60,123 bases of DNA from Haplomitrium mnioides (GCA_049999725.1 JBNGIS010019475.1:1-60123); one strand, 5' to 3'. Numbered from the stretch's first letter, positions 22,372 to 33,740 are shown. A program made the numbers and translations. The notes: generated by a model from the letters alone, not told the origin.

Positions 22372-23892
22372 TGCACATCCTCATAGTTCAGCTAAGGGTT
22401 TGCAAGCTAATAGTCATAAACTAGGTAGTTTCACTTCTGCCGCCAGAAGGTCATCAATGTTTCACATCCAAATGACAAGGAAGTTGTAGATTTTACTTCC
22501 ACAATTGGAAGACAACTCTCATAGTTGTTGGACCTCACTCCACACCTCAGACATCAGCCCCATACCTTGCTGGATTTACTCCATCAAACATGTACAATTA
22601 TGGCTAGAAATTGACACCCATTGGAAAGACATGATACATTGGCATCTAATACAAGAGATCTTGGATTCATACCCGAATCCTCACCAAACTCACTCTTGTA
22701 TCAAGGATTGGCTTCGGGCTGCCATTGTTTGCTTTGATCTCAAACAACCAAAAGAAACACAAGCAAGCTCTTCTACTCACCTTGTGATTTGAATCGAATG
22801 CCAACCCATATGGATTCCTTGGAAAGATTGCTATGAAAGCTCAAAGCACCCCTTGGGTGATTGATCCACCTATTGATGCTCAGTTCTTAACATCCCAACA
22901 TCAATTTCTACTGCAGCCCAATCCACTCAATCTGCAAATCACTCTTCCTCCTTTGATTTGCAATATCCAGTCCACCTCCACACATATACGCTCCTCTCTA
23001 GCCTCTCTCTACTGCTCTGAACTCAAAAACTCAAACAATACGCCCTGAACTCCCCATCATGGTCACATTTGACCTCCCTAATAAACCCATCTCTACCGTA
23101 GATCACAAAAAATCATCGATGGCTGCCAACAAATGGTGCTTCCTTAACATTGTAGATCTATTCTTCAAATTAGCCATGTTATGTTTTTCTTGTTCTCCTC
23201 TTTCCAACGCATGTTTGTGCAGGTTAAATGGAGTAGTACAACCTCTACAACTCGTATGACATTTGTGCTACCCAATCCCTAAAATTATAGGGAGCCGATT
23301 ACTCAACCGCTAATATCTCACTTTGTAAAAGGAATTAGAATGTGTCCTTGGAGTCATTAGAAGTGTCTTGATCTTCTCTTTCCAACTCATGTCTTTTCAC
23401 CTTGAATGGATTAGTCTGGGCTCTAAAACACTCCTTGACATAACTGGCTACCCAAATCCCTAAAATTGTTGAGCACCGATTATTCGACTATTGATATCTC
23501 CCTTGTTGCAAAGAACTAGACTACATACTTGGTGTCTTTAGAACCGCCTTGACCTCTTCTTTTCAGTGCATGTCTGTACAACCTAAATAAATCAGTTTTT
23601 CCCTATCAATTGTCCTCTGAACGGTAGCTGATTTTTGCCATGTCAATTCTCCTCTGAACGGTCTTTGATTTCCCTTGTTCCAAACTCCTCTTTGACATTT
23701 AATTCCAATAGAGAAATTAGTGATAGGGTTAGCATTAGAAGGTTAGAACTTGGACTGAGCCTTCACATTAAGGTAGTTTTGCTCTTCTAGTGTGGATGAG
23801 ACCCATGCTCTAGAGGTTTTGACCTGTTTAAACAAGCTGAAAACCAAAAAAATCCACTATTCTTGTCATACCAAACAAACTCCATGTTGATA
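21784..23892 (-). repeat. B 5' LTR (right copy)
   Basis: Starts TGTCAGCTTGATCTCC and ends CATGTTGATA, followed by TSD TCGTG. A (CA)n run at about 22340-22369 is absent from the same place in the left copy (about 13176). Confidence 0.9.
22340..22369. repeat. (CA)14 microsatellite inside the B LTR
   Basis: Perfect CA repeats. The left LTR has only ACATGCACATGACGCACACC at this position. Confidence 0.9.
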
Positions 23893-23897
23893 TCGTG
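23893..23897. other. right target-site duplication of B, TCGTG
   Basis: Identical to 12614-12618. The A2 gag frame continues across the pair when B and one copy are removed. Confidence 0.9.
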
Positions 23898-24428
23898 CGA
23901 GGCTTCAATCCTTGATAGAAACAATCTAGTGCTTCTTCTTCTCTTATATCCGAAATTTGAATAGTTTTATCTTGAAAGTATGCAACATAACTTCTCACTA
24001 TACTAAGTTGCTTCAATTCAGCCAATTAATATCTTGCTACTTTTGAAGCATTTACAACCCTAAATCTTGAAATCACACTTCTTTGAACTCACACCAAGAA
24101 ACAATAGGAGCAACAAATCCACATTGTGCTTGTTCTATTTGATATCTCCACCAAGTATTAGCAACTTCTTCTAACTGACTTGCCGCAAATAGAATTCGTC
24201 GACCATCTTCTCTAATGTTTGTAGCTTCAAAATATTGCTCACAATGCAATATGAAGTTCTCAAATGCACCACAAACCATCTTCCCATCATATGCTTTTGC
24301 GATGGAAATCACCCATAACTCTCTTTTTCTCGAAAAGTTGCTCTTTCTTTCATTCTTCCTTCTAAAACGTGTGAAAGATGTTCAAGCTGTTGTTCCATTG
24401 CTTGAACCACTGCCTCTTGATTCTCCAT
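23898..24428 (-). pseudogene. A2 gag, N-terminal part
   Basis: The ATG at 24428 opens with MENQEAVVQAMEQQLEHLSH. After a stop the gag core follows: MVCGAFENFILHCEQYFEAT, ILFAASQLEEVANTWWRYQI and, in a later segment, SYVAYFQDKTIQI and EEEALDCFYQGLKPRT. The last residues end exactly at the B insertion and resume at 12613. Stops and one shift near 24070 break it. Confidence 0.8.
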
Positions 24429-24455
24429 GTAACTCCCCACCAAAAATAAACCGTA

Positions 24456-24467
24456 GCTCTGATACCA
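24456..24467 (-). other. A2 primer-binding site
   Basis: Minus strand TGGTATCAGAGC, a perfect match to the usual plant initiator-Met tRNA primer site, one base from the LTR. Confidence 0.85.
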
Positions 24468-24468
24468 A

Positions 24469-24855
24469 TATAAAAGAACTCAAGGACCAAATCCAAATGA
24501 GTAAGAACTCACAGTGAACTCTAGTAGAGTTCTTCAACCAAAAGCAACTCAAGGTCCAAGCTAAGACCAAGAATGCAAGCAAAAGCCAAGCAACTAAAGA
24601 ACCCAAGTGATTCGAGAGGAACTCTAGAATAAGGAGTGGGGCTCAAAAACCCTTCTATTTATACAAGAAAAGAGGGTCTCATCCCTCTTTCTTCACTTAC
24701 AAGTCACTTCTAATTTCAACCCTAAAAGTAACTCTCTACTAAAAGTGACTTCAAAGGCAAGTAATCTTATCTCAACCCTAAAAGTGTCTCTACCTTTTAC
24801 TTCATTCTTCTCTATTTTCTTATAAATAGCACAACTGTATGCTTGTACTATTACA
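24469..24855 (-). repeat. A2 5' LTR
   Basis: On minus it begins TGTAATAGTACAAGCATAC and ends TTTTATA, where its partner has TTTTACA. It carries a TATA box (CTTGTATAAATAG on minus, about 24654-24666). Confidence 0.85.
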
Positions 24856-25112
24856 AAAAAGATATGAAGAAAAACAGTTCATAGCGCATCAAAGAATTTC
24901 TTGTTTGATTGCAAGCAAAACTTTGAGACTACAAACATCAAAGAATATGGTCAAAGAATTCTACTTGTTGCAAGTCAATTAGAAGAAGTAGCAAAAACTT
25001 GGTGGGGATATCAAATAGAGTAAGCTCAACATGGATTTGTTGCTCCAATTGCTTCTTAGCAAGAGTTCAAAGAAGTGGTGAATTTAAGATTTAGAATTAT
25101 GAATGTTTTTAA
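24856..25112 (+). pseudogene. A1 gag, continuation after the A2 insertion
   Basis: The plus frame reads NFETTNIKEYGQRIL, VASQLEEVAKTWWGYQIE and, after a TAG, AQHGFVAPIAS. This is the same gag core as in A2. The junction with 8651 aligns without gap to the A2 copy. It then runs straight into the 3' LTR. Confidence 0.8.
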
Positions 25113-25343
25113 TGTAATAATACAAGAAAAAGGTTGTGTTATCTATAAGAAAATAGAGAGGAGTGATAGAAGTGGTAGAGAGTCACTTTTAGGGTTGAGA
25201 TAAGATTACTTTCCTTAAAAACCACTTTTAGTAGAGAGTTACTTTTAGGGTTGAAATTAGAAATGAATTGTAAGTGAAGAAAAAGAGATGACATCCTCTT
25301 CTCTTGCATAAACAGAAAGGCTTTTTAGCCCCACTCCTTATTT
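25113..25343 (+). repeat. A1 3' LTR, truncated
   Basis: Begins TGTAATAATACAAG and matches the first half of the 8000-8465 LTR as far as CCTTATTTTAG. The second half, with the end of U3 and all of R/U5, is missing. Confidence 0.75.
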
Positions 25344-25382
25344 TAGCACCAATTATTTTACAAAAAAATATTTCTCTTTCCT

Positions 25383-28300
25383 CTAGATATTGATAAAGAT
25401 TCTACTTTGGTATGGTCTAGTTCTCCCATATCTCAAGGTGGTCCACATCAATCAAGAACTTATTTTGAAAGAACAAACAGTTTTGTTGATATTGCCCAAG
25501 ATAATGAATTATCTCTAATGGTTAGATTCGCCTATAGACCGAATTGATCGGCAAGTTCATCATGACAAGAGCTTTGTGAGGAAAAAGCTCGATCCGACAT
25601 CAATTTTGAAATTGAAGAGAATTTCATGTTGTCGAAATAATTTTTTGTCATTGTGCAAAACAATTTTTTTTTTAAAGTAAGAGAGAAATGCATTTTCGAC
25701 AAAGTATGAAGAATCAAGATATCACATTGTAGTGGGGAATACCTAAAAAAAGACTTTGATGTTGATAATCGATTCACTGTGCTTGGCGGTACCATTGTCT
25801 ATAGTAAAGCCTTCAAATTAATATTATCAATAGGCAATGATAGAATCTAAAGGATTCAAAATCTCAAGAACGCATATTCTAGAAGCATTTTTGGAAATAG
25901 AGAACTATCTGCTAAAGGAGTATTTGTTCGTAAATGGATGGATAGTTTTTTCTAGGGACATTATGAGAAAATGCCCACTCACAAAGTTTATAACTTGTTG
26001 GACAATTTTACAAAATGGGAAGCTTATGACTACTACACAACCTATTTGAAAGAGAAATATCCTGGTTGTATTCACATTTTTTTTGGTTTTACAAAACATT
26101 AGAGAACTCATTTTCCAAATATTGAAATTCCAAAAATGCAATAGATTTTCTATTGGTGAAATCTGCAAAGAAATAAAACCAATGTGAGAAAAATCTCTCT
26201 TGGAGTCCGACAAAAGTAGCAAATTTCTTCTCTTTTGAAGCTTATGGTTATTATGATGCTCTTTTTACAAGACACAAAGCTTTGTTCCAATGACATTATG
26301 CCTTCTCAACTTTGTTCAACAAGATATTGGTTATGTTTAGTTGTTTCACAAACAAGATTGGAGTCAAATAAGGCAAGGAAATTGCTCTCTTTGTTGGTTA
26401 TGACCTTAGGCTTGCACCAGGTTTTGATATTGTTGCTTTCAATCCAAAGCCCATTGCTAGATAAACAAGATAAAAAATTGCTTATGTTGTTTGCAAACCC
26501 TATACGCACATAGGTTTTGTTCTTGTTTCTTTCAATTCCAGCCACGACAACAATCAAAGCAAGCCAAGATATTTGTTGCTTTGATCCTATACGTGCATAG
26601 GATCAGTTATTGTTTCTACTAATCCAATGCATGCATAGGATCAATTATTGTTTCATTGAATACTATGCACGTATAGAGCCCAAGCTAGCATTGAAATTGA
26701 AGTTTCAATTTGTGACGAGAAGGACGCAAATCTTGTTTTTATCCTCTCAAAACTTTTGCGTGTTTTGAGTCAAAGGCAAGTACTTAATTTGAATGTAATT
26801 ATAGTTGCCCTATACTTAAATAGTCTAAACTACAGTTTTAATCTTTTTTTTATTTTCACCTCTTCTAATCCAAACATTTCCTAAAGCTACTTTGAATATT
26901 TTTTAGCTCTTGAAATAAACTTTGAAATTCGAGACATCAAGACATGTTTCACTGAACTATTTATATCTTCTTGGTGTTTTTTATGATGCACTCAAATATA
27001 ATCGCCAATTGTTTCTTCATCATGACCAACAAATGAAAGAAAGAACAAAACTTGCAAATAATCAAAGAAAATGTTATGTCAATGGTCAAACGTAATTGGA
27101 AATTGTGATATATGAAATGGATCAAAATAAAACAACCATTTCACATTGGCCTTCACCACCAAAAAACATTGATGAAGATTGTTTGGTGGGTGTGCATGTT
27201 GTCGGTTCTTTAATATTCAATTTTTCTCTTTCTTCAAGGGTCTTCTCAACCTATGAAAACTTGAGAACTGACTCCAACTTGACAATTACGGCACTCAACA
27301 AAATATTATGTGATTTTAAAGGGTCATTGCCTCCAATATTGTATCTTCAATTGGACTATATGATATAAGAAAATAAGAATTCCATCTTATTTGGATATCT
27401 TAGTGTTCTTATTGCCAAGAATATTTCCAAAAAATCAAGGTGGGATTTCTCATGGTTGGCCATACTCACGATCAAATTGATCAAATTTTCAGCAGATTCT
27501 TGAAATGTTTGAAATGTGTCAAAGTTGTCATGATTACGAGTCTTAGCGAGGCGCTACAATTGTCTTATAATCCTAAACCACATGTAACTCTTTTGATAGA
27601 AACTTGCATTTCAAATTGTTTCTATTGCAATGCCCCGCTCGAGTTCCAATGATGCATGATATTACCTTTAATCATCAATTCAAGTTCAAGTTGGGTGATT
27701 CAAACACAAAGATTTGGAGCAAAAATTTTTCAATAGTTGAATTTTGGCTACCTTTGGATAGTATTTGTCAGCTCAAGTGTCCACTTGAAGTGGACAGAGA
27801 AATTTTAAGTTCAATCTTGGTTCCTCTCAAGGCATATTCTGAAATCAAACAATCTCAAAAGGAGGAAAAAGAAGTTGACGGAGAGAAAGTGGTCTTTGCA
27901 ATAAGGGAAAACATAAGTAAGAACAACTACAAGTTCTTTACAAATTCTGATATTCAATAGTGGAATGACTTTTACCTTGCCCAACAAGAGATTGTTGCTT
28001 ACATCCTTGGAAAAAAAAGATGAGAACTTGAAGCAAAATTCACCTTCCACCTTCACAGTCGACAAATACTTGTAATGATTCGCAAACTAATCGTCTATAT
28101 GTTTAGTTTGATGCTCAATAAACAGATGAAGAAGTTTCATTATAACATATACTTTCTATACGTCGAGCAATCTATGATAGAGCACCTAGGCCACAAGAAA
28201 CGATTGTTTCATATAGCACCAGAGACATGCACAAATTTGGCAACCTATATGAGATGAAAGCGAAAATGTTTATTTGTGTTGTTGCATCACTCAATCCAAA

Positions 28301-28731
28301 AGGCAGACTGTTTTGGATTGCCTAAGTCCTCAAAGTTTTGTCATTTGATGAGGAAGAACCTCCCAACCCAAAAAAAATACGTGTTCAATGGTTTTGCTTA
28401 TGAGGTTGAGGATGCATTTTTTGGGCAATACTTTCCAAAAAGAATAGTAGTAACAAAAGGGAAACGCAAATCCAAGTAATATATCGATGTACTTGATGTA
28501 GCACAAATTACAATTTTTTCTTTCGATTTTCTTCTCACACAAAACAACCAATTGAGGGAAACCACTCTAGTTACTATTAAATCAAATCTATTTGAGTACC
28601 AAAGACAAAAAGCAATCAATCTTGACGTGTTTGAAAGAGATTCAATCAATGTTGTTAACATTGAGGCAAACCTTGTTAATCTTGATGAGTCTTCCGAAGT
28701 TGAATCTGAAGTAGTTGATACAAGTGACTGA
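25383..28731 (+). pseudogene. relic of a DUF7869-like protein gene
   Basis: Protein-like segments on the plus strand, broken by many stops and a few shifts, follow the order I know from proteins carrying the domain now called DUF7869 (name from memory). First comes an upstream region with RFTVLGGTIVYSKAFKLILS, FVRKWMDSFF, MPTHKVYNLL and FPNIEIPK, then RFSIGEICKEIK after a one-base shift (25760-26165). Then comes the core at 27096-27520: EMDQNKTTISHWP, VGVHVVG, NLTITALNKIL, LPPILYLQLD, ENKNSILFGYLSVL, FLMVGHTHDQIDQIFSRFLK. A C-terminal region (FKFKLGDSNTKIWS; FCHLMRKNLPTQKKYVFNGF) ends in an acidic tail at TGA 28729. Many such genes are repeated and may be transposase-like; that is inference. 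No flanking inverted repeats were found. Confidence 0.65.
26505..26690. repeat. clustered half-palindromic CTATRCRYGCATAG words
   Basis: CCTATACGCACATAGG, CCTATACGTGCATAGG, CAATGCATGCATAGG and CTATGCACGTATAG occur within 190 bp, each followed by related text (ATCAGTTATTGTTTCT, ATCAATTATTGTTTCA). They lie inside the broken DUF7869-like gene. Confidence 0.7.
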
Positions 28732-30179
28732 AGTCATTTAGAAACCCCATTGCTTATTGTGTACTTTCAGTTATATTGTAGTTTAGTTTTATTATTTTAT
28801 AAAATATCTAAGAATGTTGTGAGGAAATTTCTTGAATTTATATAACACCTTGAACTTTTTAGTGTAAAAAATTCCAAGCTATTTTTATCTTCTCTAAATG
28901 AAACTTGAACATTTAATCATAAATTTCATTTGGTTTGATCCAAATTTTTTGACTCTAATGGAGAGCTTTGTACCGTTTTTACTCTTAGATTTTGATTCAA
29001 AAAACCTAATTGTAAGCAAGCCTAGAGTTTGTTGCAAAAAATAGAACCTTAAGAGCATCTAGACTAAGATGTAGAAGTCTAAACCCTATGTGTGCATAGA
29101 CTTTGATGCGCAAGTGGAAACCTCATACGAGCATAGACTCTACAACAAAACTTAAAACTTATGTTCAACATAGTCTTTGTTGCCCAATGCTCAGATGTTG
29201 AACTCAAATTCCTATGCATGCATACATTTGGTGTGGAAGTCAAAGCATTCCACACGCACTAACTTTGATATAAAACCCTCAACCTTCTATATACAAAGAC
29301 TACTATGTAGAACTTAGATTCTACACCATTCAAAGACTTTCTTGTAGAATTCGAAACCTTTTGTTTGGTAGACTCTGGTCCAAAACTTGGAGACCCTGCC
29401 TATTTAGACTCTGAAATAAATGTTAAAGCAACTAGAATTTTTTAATTATGAACTATAACTCATTTGTGTATTTGATTCTCTGAATTATAAAAGATTTTGA
29501 ATTGCTGAAACCTTCTAAAATATGCCCACTTTAACCTTTGCGTGGATTGATTTTCAACTATAAAAGAAAGCTTTTTTCTTACTTGAACTTGAAAATAGAG
29601 CTCTAAAATCCATGTAGTGCTTTGTTTTGTTGGTTATTGTACCTTTTTCTTAAACTCATTCCCTTGACTTCTAGTCCATTTGGGCTTTTTCCTCAAGTTT
29701 TCTATTTTTGTTTTCAAAAAACAAGCTCTTAGTAGCACCATCTCTATGCACGCATAGAGTTTGTGCAACCAAACTTATTTTAAAATAACTTATTCAGATG
29801 TATATTCCAATTTTTGGGCTTGAAATTTAATCAATGAAAAATGCAAGTTTTTTGTGAAAACATACCATAATTTTTATACTTTTCATCGATTTTGAGATTT
29901 CCAATATTTTCATGAAAATAAAGTATATCGTTTTATTTTGCATAATGAAATTGATTCTTGCTCTATCATACTTGCTAAAATGGAAAAAAAAATAAAGTTG
30001 AAAAACTCACATAGTTTTTGTTTTTCCAAAATAATCTCATTTTCTCTGTTTTCTAAGTTTGAAAACTACGTTTTTTCTATTAAAAAAAAAAGAGGTTCCT
30101 ATTTTGAGTAGCATGTTCATTGTTCAAAGTAGACGCTATTACTAGAGAAACAATATGCCTCTATAAAAACATTCGAACG
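28732..30179. other. gene-free AT-rich DNA with diffuse repeats
   Basis: No coding relic was recognised. Around 29040-29400 a loose repeat of about 50-60 bp is visible (GACTNTGNTGNANAA, then AAACC, then CTATGNNNGCATA). A further CTATGCACGCATAGAG lies at about 29745. Confidence 0.5.
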
Positions 30180-30799
30180 GTTTATTAAGAGCTTGATTAG
30201 TTCCAATGGAATTAAAAGCTCGACAAGAATTCAAAGTACCTTGTTTCATCTAGATGGTATGGTTGATGAGCCTTCTTGTAGAATGTTGGTAAACTGTAGA
30301 AGTTCTAAAAATTTTATGTCACTATGTTTTGCAAAGAAAATCAAAGCTAAAACTTTGTCTATCAAGAGAAGTTTTGTGACTCTGGTCGATGGCCAAAAAC
30401 ATGAAGTGTTCTACTTGCACAAGCAATTTCTTCTAAGGATTGGCAAAGAGTATAAGGAATCTATGGATTTTTTATTGCTCTAATACAATATGACAATTTT
30501 AGGCTTACTTTGGTTGAAGATCAATCCGCCCAAGTTGATTGGACAAGACGACAAATTCAAGTTTCTTTACACGAAAAGTAAATTTTTTTGGAGCATTCGG
30601 CACTATTGGTGAAGAGGTTTAAGTCAGTTCAACAAAATGCTTTGATGTAAGAAGAGTTGCCTATCTTTGTTGTATAGATCAAGCCTATAGTGGACTTGAA
30701 TAAAAAGGGAGAGAAATCTGTACCGACCTCAATGATTGATGATATTTTGAAGGAGTTTGTAGATGTGTTTTGAGATGATTTGCCAAAAGGATTACCAGA
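30180..30799 (+). pseudogene. G: A-family protease and linker, left half
   Basis: The frame reads STLFHLDGMVDEPSCRMLVN, CRSSKNFMSLCFAKKIKA, FVTLVDGQKHEVFYLHKQF, matching the A2 protease at 12350-12600. The catalytic DSG is replaced by NCR. The linker ends DDLPKGLP at 30799, where the E LTR begins. The frame resumes at 58955. Nothing of gag was recognised to the left. Confidence 0.75.
30795..30799. other. left target-site duplication of E, CCAGA
   Basis: CCAGA precedes TGTTACG. The same bases follow the right LTR at 58950-58954. Confidence 0.9.
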
Positions 30800-32743
30800 T
30801 GTTACGACAGAAAGTTGGGAAGAAATGTGCAATAGAGAAAGCATAGAAGACATGAAAAGGAAGCTAATTGGATCTACATCGATGCATCTTCAATGTAATT
30901 GGCTCTACATCAAAGCATCTTCAACAAAATGAGATCTACATCAAAGCATCTTCAATGTAATCAACTCTACATCAAAGCATCTTCAATAGAATGGGATCTA
31001 CATCAAATCATCTTCAATTGAACTAGATCTACATCGACATGTCATCAACTCTTTGACATCTTCGACAAACAGAAAAATATGAATGATTTTGTAATGAATA
31101 GATTTTGTTCTTATTAAGAATTATGTTTTAGTATAGATTTCAGTCAATGTTTAGATTGGAAGCATGGGCTAAGCAAAAATCAACTATGATCAAGAGACCA
31201 ATCGACCATTAAGAATTTCCAGAGAAGTGGTTGATCAAAATATGGTAAGCAATTTCAAAAAAGGGCTGTGGGATTGTTTTATGTATTTCTTTCTTGTGGG
31301 TCTATTAAGTAGTCTACTTATTTGTTTGTAATTACGAAGTAAAATCAAGAAAACGCATGTAGAGCACAAAAGGAGATTCGGAAGTCAGATTCATCAACAT
31401 CATAGAATTGGTTAATGAAAGTTATTTGTCAATAGAAATGGGATGAAAATAGGTGATACTTGACATTGTCAAGAAGGATAGTGAGAAGTTGACGAAGAAA
31501 ATCCAAGGAAGTTCGAATGGATGGTGCAACGAGAAAAGTTTATTTTATGGGAATTGAACATAGCTAGGGAGAGTATTGGCCATAATCATTTTGATCATCT
31601 TGGAGATCCTTTGGTCCCAAAACTTTATCGGCCTGGTCCACGACCACTAGTCTAGACTATTAACCCTAGGTCTTTCCTTTTACCTAGTCCTTCCTTGCCG
31701 CCCAACGTCGTCTCCTACTAGAAGGTTGAACCGTCACTCTCAACCACTCATACCTCTAACATCATTCTGACAGTCCTCTAACCTGATCATTGACCCGCTA
31801 CCTTATCTTTAGTGCTCGATAAGTTAGATAGAGTTGACCCTACAGGTCTGTCCTCCTCTTTAACCATTGAGCCCGTAGCTCTAACTGATGGTATAAAGAC
31901 GCTTGATGCCATTTTCCAAGGAGAAGTTTGTTTGTCATTTCCAAAAAACTCGGACGACATATTTCTTACCTGAAGAATCTTGAAAACCTGCTTTGAAATT
32001 TCAAACTCACCATTAAGAACCCACTCCAATCTTTTGGACTCAGTGTTAAGCCTGCTTAGGTCTTTGAGTCGCGTTGTTTAGACCTTGATTAGAGCTATCG
32101 GATTTACCATCCAGTGTTCAATCAATGGCATCAGACCTTTCCCCTCAAAACTTATTTGAACTTGCAGTAGAACCCGCCTTACTTTGTCGAAATAACCTTG
32201 AACTAGATCCTTGCGTCTATGATCAAAATCCAATCCTTACAATCCTCATTTCCATCCTTGAATATCTCTAGTCGAAATGTTCCTATATCAATTCCACTCC
32301 TGGTCATTCTCCCAACCATTTCATCACTCATAGAAATTCACGTTTTCAAGCATCGTCTTTGAAACTTGATGTTAGAATGATTCTGTAAGAGAAATCCAAC
32401 TTTTGCATCCATATCGTATGTAGTTTGCAAGTTGTCTCTTGTCCAATTGGTACAATGCTAGCTAACTGATCCATTGTGTGAGCTTAGAGTAGAAGTTGGC
32501 ATCGAGAGGAAGTAATCCCTCTCTGCAATCATCCTCCTCCTCTTTAGTTGTCACCAATGCATTCTTGTTTGAACATACTACAACCTAGCACTGGATTTTT
32601 GCATAGGAATACTCTGAACTAAACACTATATTGCACATTCTGCTTGTGGATAGACAAACAAACTGCCCCATCTTGACATAGCGAGCTAAGAGAAAAAGCG
32701 GAGAGTTGTTCCCTCTATACTCTTTACACTCTTTAGTGAAACA
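30800..32743 (+). repeat. E 5' LTR, 1944 bp
   Basis: Begins TGTTACGACAGAAAG and ends CTTTAGTGAAACA. Early on it carries several copies of CTACATCAAAGCATCTTCAA (30870-31010). It lacks about 1.37 kb present in the right LTR; the gap falls at about 31608. Confidence 0.85.
30868..31020. repeat. short tandem repeat in the E LTR
   Basis: About five units of roughly 30-35 bp with the words GATCTACATC or GCTCTACATC and AAGCATCTTCAA. Fewer units are seen in the right LTR (46040-46145). Confidence 0.75.
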
Positions 32744-33740
32744 ATGGCACACATTGCCCCTTCTCTTGCCTCACTGCACGATGTTGCCTACTTCCTCGCC
32801 TTGAGCACATTCTCATTGCCCAATCCTTCGTCTCATTGAATCGCCAGCGCTTGCAATGTTGTCCTATGCCAAAATGGCATATGCTTGTGATATGGATCTC
32901 CCTTTGTTTATGTATTGCTTGTGGTTAGAAATAGTAGACACCTTGTGGTGGTTGGCTACTTGGATTCTATTGGACACTTTAAGCTTTGAAGACATTCCAA
33001 CAGTGGCTCGTGAATGCTTTTGATTGCTTTCCCTTGCAGAAGTGCCTCAAATTGCCTTGTTTCGGTTGTATCATTTGTTACTGGCTTTAGATGCTCGACC
33101 TTTTGTCATTGTTTTTCCCTTGCCTTGCCTAAAATTGCATTAACTCTTCTAGACAAAAGATTGCTAAAAGATTGTGGTAGCTCTACTTGAATTGTGTTAG
33201 GTTTTTGTTTCTATGTCTTGTGTTAGATGTTGCCTTATTGGAAATTGCAATAGCTTTCTTGCTTGAACTCGCGGTAGCATCCCTTCCTCCACATTGCAGT
33301 AGGCTCATTTGCTTGAAATTGCATTAGCCTCTTTTGCTCAACATTGCGTTAGTCTCCTATCTACCTATACTCAATTGCATTCCACCATTACCTTTTTTCT
33401 ACTCTTCTTATTACACTTTCCAAAAAACCGAAACAAAATCAGCTCTTTATCATCAGTTACTCAATAACTTGTTGGTTTTGGCCTTAAAATTAGTTTTTTG
33501 ATACTGCTCTTTGAGTGCCACCCTCTATTTCTTCCTATTGCAATTGCCACAAAGAGCCAGACTAGATTGTTGCTTCTATTCTCCCCCTCTTCTTTGGTGA
33601 CATTAAGAGGCAAGTTTGGATTTTAAATTCCATTGCCCAAAACACACCTTAATTCGTGTATGTGTATGAGGTAGCCTTCAATTTTCTCTACTCAATCTGA
33701 ACGCTATTCGCGTCATGGTGTACAAGTCTCTCCTCCTTCC
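32744..33740 (+). other. E 5' leader
   Basis: The leader starts ATGGCACACATTGCCCC, in which TGGCACACATTGCC is a candidate primer site (weak). At 33240-33360 the words ATTGCAATAGC, ATTGCAGTAGG, ATTGCATTAGCC and ATTGCGTTAGTC recur about every 25 bp. No gene was recognised. Confidence 0.5.

Larger units (their letters stand above)
12619..23892 (-). mobile_element. B: gag-only LTR element with about 2.1-kb LTRs
   Basis: LTRs are 12619-14680 (2062 bp) and 21784-23892 (2109 bp), flanked by the perfect TSD TCGTG. Removing B plus one TSD restores an open gag frame in A2. The interior, after removal of C, is only about 1.85 kb. It holds one gag-like frame (21741 down to 20375, minus) and no protease, RT or integrase. 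The minus orientation follows from the gag strand, a TGG-starting primer-site candidate beside the right LTR and a purine tract beside the left LTR. LTR ends are TG...TA on the plus strand, so one terminus departs from TG...CA. Confidence 0.85.
8652..24855 (-). mobile_element. A2: Ty3 chromovirus-like element inserted in A1
   Basis: 5' LTR 24469-24855, PBS 24456-24467, gag 24428 down to 23898 and then 12613 down, protease-RT-RNase H-integrase-chromodomain 12600 down to about 9060, 3' LTR 8652-9039. The flanks AAAAT (8647-8651) and AAAAA (24856-24860) are a likely 5-bp TSD with one change. B (12619-23892) interrupts gag. The interior without B is about 4.2 kb and is full of stops and frame shifts. 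Confidence 0.85.
8000..25343 (+). mobile_element. A1: decayed Ty3-type element, split by A2
   Basis: A1 consists of a 5' LTR (8000-8465), PBS and start of gag (8466-8651), then, after the inserted A2, the continuation of gag (24856-25112) and a truncated 3' LTR (25113-25343). The two gag parts align base for base with the matching stretch of the A2 gag, which shows they were once contiguous. A1 has no pol: gag runs straight into the 3' LTR, so most of the interior was deleted. A2 belongs to the same family and lies in the opposite orientation. Confidence 0.8.

Noticed and set aside
25113-30179. The idea that the DUF7869-like relic is cargo of A1
   Set aside because: It starts only after the truncated 3' LTR of A1, and no further A1 sequence lies to its right, so there is no support for capture.
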